From: JBNGDW01 sp049975325
GTDB taxonomy: Bacteria > Cloacimonadota > Cloacimonadia > JGIOTU-2 > JBNGDW01
DNA length: 13,545 nt
Assembly: GCA_049975325.1 (NCBI GenBank)
Contig: JBNGDW010000041.1
Location: forward strand, 1 to 13,545
Direction of reading: 5' to 3'
Shown: positions 1-6,369 of the stretch, in pieces
Layout of the letters: the number at the start of each line of letters is the position of its first letter
How positions within the stretch are numbered: position 1 is the stretch's first letter
Position numbers and translations under genes: made by a program
Notes under the pieces: generated by a model
What the model saw: only the letters and a program-made list of their open reading frames with translations
Database searches by the model: none
What the model was told of the DNA's origin: nothing

Positions 1-556
1 TCAGAGTATAGCCAAATGCTGCGCCAAAGCTTATCATCAGGAAAATAATCCCAAGCCTTGCCGTACCACCCAATACTCCTTCATGTTTTTTGCTAAAGTA
101 GAAATAAATCACGCCTGTAACCGTACCTATGATTAGAATAAGTTGGCCTATAATAACTGTAATATTTGAAGAGGCAAATGGATTTAAGATAGTTGCGGTA
201 ATTTGATTGATCACATCAGATTGGAGATAGCGTACGAATTGAATGCCAGCGGTTGTCCCGATCATAAGTGCAATTGGATATCGGCTTACCCATTCAATGT
301 GTGGAATTAGACGACATAGCATTAGTATGCCGAGAAATGCTGGAATCAGCAGAACGATATTACCAGAAAAATCTGTCTGAAGCTGGGAGAATAGGTTTGG
401 TATTAGAACATTGTAGATAGTATAGATAAACCAGTAGCCGGCTGAGATTCCCACATATATTTGCTCAGCAATTTTATAGAAGGGATTATCCTTGTATAGG
501 AAGCTAAATATGAATAAAGTAAAAAATGCCCCGAGCCATATACCGAATAATTCCAT
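1..556 (-). CDS. Polytopic membrane protein of unknown function, C-terminus beyond the left edge
   Basis: I do not recognise this protein. It is open from an ATG at 556 to the window edge, giving 185 complete codons and no stop. The start has a strong AAGGAGAT ribosome binding site at 561-568. The product is very hydrophobic, with about six likely membrane helices near residues 1-20, 29-49, 57-77, 83-101, 124-148 and 160-185. Short polar loops separate them; one, before the last helix, holds a KKHEG segment that is probably cytoplasmic. No catalytic motif is visible. It is the fourth gene of a tight minus-strand operon, 14 bp after the preceding gene, so it probably works with the other three membrane proteins. 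It could be a channel or transporter-like subunit, but nothing in the sequence proves that. The coding assignment is firm; the function is unknown. Confidence 0.85.
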   Translation of the reverse strand, partial: MELFGIWLGAFFTLFIFSFLYKDNPFYKIAEQIYVGISAGYWFIYTIYNVLIPNLFSQLQTDFSGNIVLLIPAFLGILMLCRLIPHIEWVSRYPIALMIGTTAGIQFVRYLQSDVINQITATILNPFASSNITVIIGQLILIIGTVTGVIYFYFSKKHEGVLGGTARLGIIFLMISFGAAFGYTL

Positions 557-570
557 GAATATCTCCTTAT

Positions 571-1429
571 TTACCTAACTGGCATTCGTTTTTGTTTTTT
601 GCGAGTTGCAAAATAGCTAACATTGCCGATTACGATTAGCAAGACAATGATAAGATGGGCAATAGATTGGGCATCCATACCTTTTGTTGCGAATCCAGGG
701 CGATTCAAGAGGGATTCATATTCTGCAGCACCTTTTAAGCCACCCAGAAGTCCTGCAANNNNNNNNNNCAAGCTGTCGCTGTTCATTTACATACGGCAAA
801 ACCATTGGAGCCTGAACAGCGGTAGTCCCACCTAAAACTGGTCTTCCAAAAGCATCGTGAACAACTTGTATCCATTCCTTAATTCCCGGAACTCCTGCAG
901 AAAGCGAGAGAACAAACCCTATTCTTTCCAGGTTGTCAATCCCCTTCAAGATAGGAAGTTCTTGGATTGGAGTTCCACCAGCATCCTGCGGGAATGTGCC
1001 TTTTACATCCTTTGCCAGATGATTAATCACTACAATTCCCCCAGCTTTATATCCCAGGTTAACATAATCTTTGCCATATTCTAAATCTGGGAAAAGAGGG
1101 GTAATTGTTTCAAAGGCTTCGTTACACATCTGTACACCCATTGGCCAGAGTGCCATGCCAATTACTTTCAGTTTCTTCTGGAAGGCGTGTTCAATAACCG
1201 CATTTGCCATAGGTTGAAGTTCAGGTTTTGATGCCGGGTCATAATCAAAGGAGATGATAATTGGTGTACCTTTAGGCTGAGATTCAATGAGTTCATAAAC
1301 ATCCCTCACATTATCTGTAATCTCCACATAAAATCCAATAACAAAAAACATAGGAATTGATACGCCTATAAAGATCAATGAAAAGATAATACGGCGATCA
1401 ATGCTGACTAATCTGTTGAAGATATTCAT
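571..1429 (-). CDS. Membrane-anchored protein with a soluble middle domain, unknown function, interrupted by an assembly gap
   Basis: The gene starts at ATG 1429 and ends at TAA 571-573. It crosses the N run at 759-768, so simple translation splits it into two frames. The two halves join in frame only if the true number of missing bases is a multiple of three (possibly zero). The protein is then about 280 residues. A membrane helix lies at about residues 14-35, a soluble part of roughly 200 residues follows, and a second helix lies near the C-terminus before a very basic tail (ARKKQKR-like). By the positive-inside rule the soluble part would face outward, but this is uncertain. The middle part has alternating hydrophobic strands and a Gly-rich GGTT segment near residue 200, which suggests an alpha/beta fold. 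The start is 2 bp beyond the upstream gene's stop, and an AGGA lies about 11 nt upstream of it. I do not recognise a family. It resembles the last half of the gene at 2138 weakly (see findings). Confidence 0.85.
759..768. other. Assembly gap (10 N)
   Basis: A run of exactly ten Ns lies inside the membrane-protein gene at 571-1429. Good coding sequence continues on both sides but in different frames, so ten is a placeholder length. The frame is restored if the true missing length is 0, 3, 6, 9 and so on. Confidence 0.95.
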
Positions 1430-1431
1430 AG

Positions 1432-2127
1432 TTATTTACTTCCTAAATAAGAGCGTTCTATACCAAGGATTATTCTGAGAGAGCTTCCCACAACGCCGAG
1501 TCCAGCGCAAATCATAATAGCGCGCTGTCCGGCGGTGTTTGGATACTGCATAATAAAATTTGCGATATTTGGTAGATGAAGAAAAGGAAGAGAGTCAGCA
1601 AGCCAGGATGTCATAGCACTGCCAACAGTTGCTCTACCAAGCATAACAAGGATGGCTACGATGAGGAGGAGCGAAGATTCGAATGTTCGGGCACGAAAGG
1701 CTCGATAGGCTGCAGATGCCATGAAAAATGCCAAAAGGGAAAACATTGTTGCTTGAAGATGTTCAAAAAGATTTTCATATAAATAATCGAAGGGCTTAAG
1801 TCCCCAGAAATTTATTACAGATTCTGTGCTTTGAAGAAGCCCTGCTTGGTCCCTGGTTCCCCAGAGAATGCCGCATACAGCCATAATGAGAAAACTGATA
1901 AGGGAAAGGCTATAATATTGCCAGTTTGGACTTCTCCTTTTTATACGAGTGAGATTTACTTTGAAAAGGCTCAATATGCCTAAGATAGAGGCGAATCCCA
2001 CGATTATCATGAACCAGTTTTCAAGTTCACTATATACATCTCCAAATGGTTTATGTGGAATAAACTCTGAGATAAGTACAAGAATGCCTACACAAAAAGT
2101 TATGACTAAAGGTAATTGTCTTTTCAT
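1432..2127 (-). CDS. Six-helix integral membrane protein of unknown function
   Basis: The protein has 231 residues, starting at ATG 2127 with a GAAGGA ribosome binding site three to four bases upstream. It is strongly hydrophobic, with likely membrane helices near residues 6-23, 37-57, 72-90, 124-146, 153-175 and 204-223. A basic cytoplasmic loop rich in Lys/Arg (about residues 58-70) sits after the second helix. A longer polar loop at about 92-122, with several aromatic residues, sits between helices three and four. A second loop at 176-203 is rich in Pro and Asn. I see no known transporter signature and do not recognise the family. It begins 10 bp after the upstream FN3-containing gene and ends 2 bp before the next gene, so the genes are almost certainly co-transcribed and the products probably form one membrane complex. 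The reading frame is sure; the role is unknown. Confidence 0.88.
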   Translation of the reverse strand: MKRQLPLVITFCVGILVLISEFIPHKPFGDVYSELENWFMIIVGFASILGILSLFKVNLTRIKRRSPNWQYYSLSLISFLIMAVCGILWGTRDQAGLLQSTESVINFWGLKPFDYLYENLFEHLQATMFSLLAFFMASAAYRAFRARTFESSLLLIVAILVMLGRATVGSAMTSWLADSLPFLHLPNIANFIMQYPNTAGQRAIMICAGLGVVGSSLRIILGIERSYLGSK

Positions 2128-2137
2128 AGTATTCCTT

Positions 2138-3253
2138 CTAGTAAATAGTTAGGAACTCTCTTATAACATTCACGCCAAAAATTTCCAATATTACGCCCAA
2201 AAGGATAGTTGCAACCACGATTATTTTACCCACATCCTGTCCCTTAAGTGAGCCCAATTGTGCTGGTTCATTAGAAAGATAGGAGGAGGCTGCGAATAGC
2301 TCTTCCCCAATAAGTGTATAGTCGCAGGCTGCAACAAAGAAAGGGAGTTGGCTTGGCATAGCTGTTCCTGCAATCTGAATCGCACCACTGTAAAAGCCAG
2401 TCTCAGCAAGGATAAGAGATTCAGCATAGAATGCCCCCAGAAAGAAAGTTGCGGCTGGCTTTTCTCTCATTATAATACCGTCTACTCCAGCAACATAACC
2501 AAATTGATCATCAGTAAGATAAAATACGGAATCTGGATTGAATGCATCTGGCCTTCCTGCACTGAGATATGCCTCCTTCACGATTTCACGAGCAGTGGAC
2601 AAGACAACAGAACGAGCAACAGGAACATAGATGGTTGAATCATATTCTGCCACTTTTTTTGCTATATGCGAAAGGATAGTCAATCCAGCTATTGTCTGAA
2701 TATCGTCTAAATCATTGATACCTGGTACAAAAAGCAGCGGTCTACCCATTTCGGTTGCACGTCCTATTGCCTCATCGATTGAATCCAATCCACTTATGCG
2801 CCGGATATAAAGCTTCTTACCTTTTCTTGCTGAAAAAATGTAGTAAATGATAGCAATGGATAGCAAGATAGCCATTATCAACAAGGGCAACTTGTCCATA
2901 TTAAACCATTGGGCTTGTGCCTCTCCGGCAGCGATAGGAGACTTTGCAGTGCTAGCGCCCTGCTCATCCAATGCCTGTATACGATAGTAAAAAGTTTCTC
3001 CTGGCAAGACCTCTTTTCTATCAATAAATTCTGTGACAAACCCGCTTACGAGTTCCAATTCTTCAAAATTTTCCCCATCCCTACTTCGCTCAATAAGAAT
3101 CTGTGCTGGCTCAATCCCCTGCATGTCCCATCTTAAAACTATGGCAGAACCATCATCATTTGCAAGGTCTGTGGTTATAAGCTCGATTTGTTGGGCATAA
3201 CATGGAAAAGAAAATATAAAACAAAAGAGTAGAACTAAACCGAGTTTTTTCAT
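2138..3253 (-). CDS. Secreted-N-terminus, FN3-like, membrane-anchored conserved protein (possibly DUF6754 family)
   Basis: The protein has 371 residues from ATG 3253. This start is preferred over the adjacent ATG at 3256 because GGGAG lies five bases upstream of it but only two from the other. Residues 1-20 form a signal peptide with a likely cleavage after CYA. Residues about 22-110 look like a fibronectin type III beta-sandwich: the order is an RWD strand, an IERSRDG turn and an FYYRIQALD strand. A membrane helix follows at 122-140, then a basic stop-transfer segment. Residues 145-342 form an alpha/beta domain (P173-x-x-PGIND, Rossmann-like alternation), and a last helix lies at 343-361. 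FN3 would lie outside and the large domain in the cytoplasm. The layout recalls proteins annotated DUF6754, from memory and unverified. It is first in the four-gene membrane operon. The function is unknown; the FN3-like part may bind a surface partner. Confidence 0.87.
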   Translation of the reverse strand: MKKLGLVLLFCFIFSFPCYAQQIELITTDLANDDGSAIVLRWDMQGIEPAQILIERSRDGENFEELELVSGFVTEFIDRKEVLPGETFYYRIQALDEQGASTAKSPIAAGEAQAQWFNMDKLPLLIMAILLSIAIIYYIFSARKGKKLYIRRISGLDSIDEAIGRATEMGRPLLFVPGINDLDDIQTIAGLTILSHIAKKVAEYDSTIYVPVARSVVLSTAREIVKEAYLSAGRPDAFNPDSVFYLTDDQFGYVAGVDGIIMREKPAATFFLGAFYAESLILAETGFYSGAIQIAGTAMPSQLPFFVAACDYTLIGEELFAASSYLSNEPAQLGSLKGQDVGKIIVVATILLGVILEIFGVNVIREFLTIY

Positions 3254-3560
3254 CATTACTCCCAGATTCCGTCTCTTGCTATTAGCAGAGACATTATTAA
3301 AGGCAACCTGATTTGCTTGCTAGGTTGAACCCGTTCTTTGTCCAGCCCGAGCAAAATCTTTTCTCCTTATTTAAAAATAAATATATTCAAAGAAGATTTT
3401 TTTAATCTTTACTGTCAATAAAAATCTAAGTCCGGAAAAGAGCTGGCAGATGATTTAGAAAATTTTCCCCGAAGCATAGCTAAGATATGCTTTCCCCCTT
3501 TTCATAAAAAACTTTACAAAAAATCCTTTACAAAAGGAAGATAAGCAAAAGCGAGACAAG
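3254..3560. promoter_or_regulatory. Divergent intergenic region with inverted repeats
   Basis: About 305 bp separate the membrane operon (minus) from the SDR operon (plus), so both promoters should lie here. Four inverted repeats are visible: GTCTCT/AGAGAC at 3271-3292 just upstream of the minus-strand start; CAACCT/AGGTTG at 3304-3309 and 3322-3327; AAGATT/AATCTT around five T at 3393-3409; and AAGCATA/TATGCTT at 3472-3478 and 3486-3492 with a 7-nt loop. A minus-strand TTGACA lies at 3413-3418 but has no good -10 box at 16-18 bp. The ten-base word CTTTACAAAA occurs twice, at 3512-3521 and 3526-3535, 14 bp apart, just upstream of the SDR gene. I recognise no known riboswitch. Exact promoters are not resolved. 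Confidence 0.4.
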
Positions 3561-4556
3561 ATGAATATTTTAATAACAGGTGCCAGTGGATTTATTGGAT
3601 CGCATTTAGTACAGCGATTGAGCGAGCAAGGTCATTCTCTGACCTGTGTAATAAGAAAGGGCTCAAATATAGAATTTCTCCGCCAGTTTGAGGTAAAATT
3701 TTTGCAATTGAATGATCTTATAGACAGAGAAATCCCCTTTTCTGATATCGATACGGTCTATCACCTTGCTGGCATAAGGCATAAATGGGGCACGAGCTGG
3801 CAGAATTATCAAGAATCTGGGCATAATTATACCAGACGATTATTGGAATTGTCCAAAGGGAAGGTTAAGCATTTTGTCTATTTTAGTTCTGTGGCAGTTT
3901 ATGATTACCCCAAATATTTACCAATAAATGAGAGCACTCCTAAAAATCCTCATAATTTATACGGAAAGTCAAAACTTCAATGCGAAAAGGTAATTCGGGA
4001 GTATAATAGAATGTTTGGGATTCCTTTTACAATAATCCAGCCATCTATCGTGTATGGGGAAAGAGATGCTGCAGGTATGCTTACACGACTTATAAGAATG
4101 ATACATCAGGGCAAGTATCTGACTGTTGGGAAGGGGGCTAATCGATTACAGATGATTTATATTCAGGATCTCATAGATTTTGCCATCAGGACAGGTATAG
4201 AAAGCCCACCAACAAATGAGGATTATATTATATCTTATAAATCGCCAATCATTGTAAATAGGCTGGTTGAATTGATAAAGGCAAAACTTGGGTTGAAACA
4301 AAAAAGAGTTAATGTAAAAATTCCAGAATGGTTTGCGCGAGTCAGTGCTGGTGTGTTGGAGGCATACTACAAAGTTGGTATCCCGCTTACCGGGGCAGAA
4401 CCAATTATTGCCCAGGAAAAAATTGATACAATGGTAAAAGATGTTTGGTATGATATATCAAAAGCTGTACGCGTGTTTGACTTTTCTCCTTATGTTGATT
4501 ATATCGACGGGATAGAAAAAGTTGTAGAGTATATGCATATGAGAGGAGAAGTATGA
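3561..4556 (+). CDS. NAD(P)-dependent epimerase/reductase, extended SDR family
   Basis: The protein has 331 residues. It opens with the Rossmann glycine motif GASGFIGSH (residues 7-15) directly after the first beta strand, which supports the chosen start although only a weak GAGA precedes it. The SDR active site is complete: Ser109/Ser110 in the FSS strand end and Tyr134-x-x-x-Lys138 (YGKSK). An HLAG segment at 68-71 matches the usual cofactor-binding region. Length and order fit nucleotide-sugar epimerases/dehydratases and 3-beta-hydroxysteroid dehydrogenase-like reductases. The substrate cannot be read from the sequence. It overlaps the next gene by four bases (ATGA), and the third gene encodes a flippase-like membrane protein. 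A role in making or modifying an envelope lipid or glycan is therefore likely. A hopanoid-type (HpnA-like) sugar epimerase is possible but not supported by any other hopanoid gene here. Confidence 0.92.
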   Translation: MNILITGASGFIGSHLVQRLSEQGHSLTCVIRKGSNIEFLRQFEVKFLQLNDLIDREIPFSDIDTVYHLAGIRHKWGTSWQNYQESGHNYTRRLLELSKGKVKHFVYFSSVAVYDYPKYLPINESTPKNPHNLYGKSKLQCEKVIREYNRMFGIPFTIIQPSIVYGERDAAGMLTRLIRMIHQGKYLTVGKGANRLQMIYIQDLIDFAIRTGIESPPTNEDYIISYKSPIIVNRLVELIKAKLGLKQKRVNVKIPEWFARVSAGVLEAYYKVGIPLTGAEPIIAQEKIDTMVKDVWYDISKAVRVFDFSPYVDYIDGIEKVVEYMHMRGEV

Positions 4557-4978
4557 AGGGCATTGTGAAACAGAAGATCAATGAGGATTACACCTGTCAG
4601 GTGTGGGGTTTTGGTGAATTGTTTGAAATAGTTTCTGTTAATTATGTTTTGAGAAAACTGCGTCAGAGATACAAATCTGGTATGATATATCTTGCTTCCA
4701 ACAAGACCCATTCAGGAAGAGGTTTTACCAGGAGGGATCTTGAGGCAGAAATTAAAAAAAATGGCTTAAACCTGGTGAGCAGTGGATTTGCAGATGCTCC
4801 TCCCTGGAAATCAAATCCTAAAGAAGGTGGAAAACAATCTATTACAATGAGAATATTGTTTCTGTCCTGGCTTGCTAATGCCCTTTTCCATATCTGGATA
4901 CCATTGTGTGAGCGAATGTATCGAAATGAGAACAGAGCACATATAGTTTGGGCTTTTGGACAAGAAGATGAAAAATAA
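4553..4978 (+). CDS. Small protein of unknown function, possibly a methyltransferase-like remnant
   Basis: The protein has 141 residues. The start overlaps the SDR stop as ATGA, and AGGAGA lies a few bases upstream inside the SDR gene, so translation is probably coupled. The end overlaps the start of the flippase-like gene. I do not recognise the protein with confidence. Its middle (about residues 53-78: a GRGFTRRDLE stretch and a KKNGLNLVSSGF stretch) resembles the region near the end of class I SAM-dependent methyltransferases, where a helix precedes the 'NGF' strand. The N-terminal glycine-rich SAM-binding motif is absent, so a full methyltransferase is not present. Residues about 96-116 are hydrophobic (LFLSWLANALFHIWIPL) and could lie at the membrane. 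Its conserved-looking context between two enzyme/transport genes argues that it is a real small subunit rather than a random frame. Confidence 0.7.
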   Translation: MKGIVKQKINEDYTCQVWGFGELFEIVSVNYVLRKLRQRYKSGMIYLASNKTHSGRGFTRRDLEAEIKKNGLNLVSSGFADAPPWKSNPKEGGKQSITMRILFLSWLANALFHIWIPLCERMYRNENRAHIVWAFGQEDEK

Positions 4979-5978
4979 AAAAAGTATCTTTATTGGAATA
5001 ACTATTGGGCTTGTATGCCTTGCTATCTGGATATATCTGATAGATTTTGCCGAGCTGAAAGATTATCTTCAGAAGATAAATTTGCTCTATCTCATATTTT
5101 TTTCTCTTTTTTATATCTTTGCCTATCTATTACGCTCAATTCGTTGGAAAATTATTATCAACCCTGTATATAGGATGGGGATGCGGGAGGCTTTTGCCTA
5201 CTTTATGTCAGGAATGTTAATAAATTATCTAATCCCTATTCGTGCAGGCGAAATCGCGAAAAGTATCTTTCTAAAAAAGAATGAAGATGTGAGTATCTCA
5301 TATTCTCTACCGACAATTTTTATTGATAAACTAACCGACCTCTTTCCCATTATTTTGATTATTGTTCTTGTCCCCATTCTTGGGGTACAGTTAAATAATG
5401 TGCTGAGGGGATTTATAGTTGCTATATTCGTTTTATATCTGATCTTTATTTTTATTCTTATTTTTTCGATGAAAAACAGGGACTTAATGCATACCATCCT
5501 GATGAAAACCAGAATTATTTTGCCAAAAAGATTTGAGAAAAGGCTGGAATCATTTTTCTATAATTTTGTTGACGGCATGAATATCTTAAAAGGGAGAGTT
5601 AAGGACACTTTGCTTGTGTATGGTTTAACTTTTGTAGCTATGCTTTCCGAAGGATTTTTTATTTATATGGTTTTTAAGGGATTGGGTTATAGCCAGAACA
5701 ATTTTATACACATTCTGTTTGGCTACACCTTGATGAATCTTACATATATTTTTCCAACCCCTCCAGCCCAGATTGGTTCTAATGAATTTATGTGGGTTAT
5801 TATATTTTCGTTTGCACTGGGGATTGATAAGAATCTTACTGGAGCTGCAGTTGCTATTGCCCACATTCTGACCGGCTTAATTATTTTTATATTTGGTACT
5901 CTTTCTTTATCTGCAATGGGAATGAAGCTTTCCGATGCTTTTCAAAGTGAGGTAAATAAAGAAACGAATAATGAATAA
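4968..5978 (+). CDS. Flippase-like integral membrane protein (LPG synthase TM / UPF0104 family)
   Basis: The protein has 336 residues from ATG 4968; a TTG at 4956 would add four residues but lacks a better binding site. Seven to eight membrane helices are likely, near residues 8-27, 38-56, 74-90, 114-139, 146-167, 214-236, 246-262 and 272-317. Two features are typical of the family that includes the membrane half of MprF and related 'flippase-like' proteins. One is the PIRAGE segment (90-95) followed by a conserved Asp in IDKLTD (120-124). The other is a Pro/Gly-rich FPTPPAQIGSNE loop (262-273). Members of this family move or present lipids across the membrane; the substrate here is unknown. 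It overlaps the small upstream gene by 11 bases and closes the SDR operon, which points to joint work on an envelope lipid or lipid-linked sugar. The C-terminal tail is short and polar. Confidence 0.87.
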   Translation: MKNKKSIFIGITIGLVCLAIWIYLIDFAELKDYLQKINLLYLIFFSLFYIFAYLLRSIRWKIIINPVYRMGMREAFAYFMSGMLINYLIPIRAGEIAKSIFLKKNEDVSISYSLPTIFIDKLTDLFPIILIIVLVPILGVQLNNVLRGFIVAIFVLYLIFIFILIFSMKNRDLMHTILMKTRIILPKRFEKRLESFFYNFVDGMNILKGRVKDTLLVYGLTFVAMLSEGFFIYMVFKGLGYSQNNFIHILFGYTLMNLTYIFPTPPAQIGSNEFMWVIIFSFALGIDKNLTGAAVAIAHILTGLIIFIFGTLSLSAMGMKLSDAFQSEVNKETNNE

Positions 5979-6136
5979 TGAAAAATTCAAAGATTGAAAG
6001 ATTGAAAAAGCAATGAAAAGGGAAATGGGAAAAGGGAAATAAATCACAAGCACCAAGCACCAAATAACAAACAAATTACAAGCACCAATGACCGCAATGC
6101 AAAACGGTCAAGCCTCGTCCGCCAGCCGGCGGAATT

Positions 6137-6175
6137 AATGTTTAATTTTTAATTTTGAATTAAAAATTAAACATT
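6137..6175. repeat. Perfect 18-bp palindrome with 3-nt loop
   Basis: Left arm 6137-6154 and right arm 6158-6175 are exact reverse complements around TTG. The arms are almost only A and T (one G and one C at the ends). No T run follows on either strand, so it is not a classical intrinsic terminator, though its place between convergent genes would allow a bidirectional stop. Confidence 0.8.
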
Positions 6176-6206
6176 CAACAAACTTGTCCGCCGACTGGTG
6201 GATTCA

Positions 6207-6355
6207 CCCTTTCTCCCCGTCTTATCCTGTTTCCTGCCTCCTGTTTCCTTTTCCCCTTTTCTCCTGTTCTCCCCTTCTCCCAGTCTCCCCGTCTCATCTT
6301 TTTTCCCGCTTCCTGTCTCCTTTTCTCCCAGTCTCCTCTTCTCCCAGTTCCCTTG
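6207..6355. repeat. Pyrimidine tract with degenerate short repeats
   Basis: About 150 nt are almost entirely C and T on the plus strand. The word TTCTCCCAGT occurs three times (6275, 6323, 6339); the first two copies share 14 bases. The strand bias and imperfect repetition point to slippage-driven growth. It could form triplex or other non-B DNA, which cannot be shown from sequence alone. Confidence 0.7.
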
Positions 6356-6369
6356 TCACGGCTTATGGT

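Larger units (their letters stand above)
5979..6369. repeat. Composite repeat island between convergent operons
   Basis: This 391-bp stretch holds no believable gene and lies between the ends of two converging operons. In order it contains: tandem AAAGATTG (5989-6004); a purine-rich plus strand to about 6043; an 11-base direct repeat ACAAGCACCAA at 6046-6056 and 6078-6088; a GC hairpin TCCGCC/GGCGGA at 6118-6133; a perfect AT-rich palindrome at 6137-6175; a second, imperfect hairpin TCCGCC/GGTGGA at 6187-6202; and a pyrimidine tract to about 6355. Partly complementary ends (purine left, pyrimidine right) could let the whole element fold back on itself. It may also serve as a bidirectional transcription stop. 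I see no target-site duplication or transposase. Confidence 0.6.

Noticed and set aside
1..3. TCA at the left edge as a stop codon (TGA) of the first membrane protein
   Set aside because: Counting from ATG 556 the codon ends fall at 4-2 and then base 1, so the TGA is out of frame and the gene stays open.
3200..3253. Lipoprotein signal in the FN3-like protein
   Set aside because: The cysteine near residue 18 is preceded by Ser-Phe-Pro, which does not fit a lipobox; a normal signal peptidase site after CYA is better.
3561..5978. A hopanoid (HpnA/HpnL-like) cluster
   Set aside because: The SDR and flippase-like families are broad, and no squalene cyclase, radical SAM or other hopanoid gene is present.
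6046..6088. CAAGCACC direct repeats as a CRISPR array
   Set aside because: The repeats are only 8-11 bases, unevenly spaced and too few, with no cas genes in the window.
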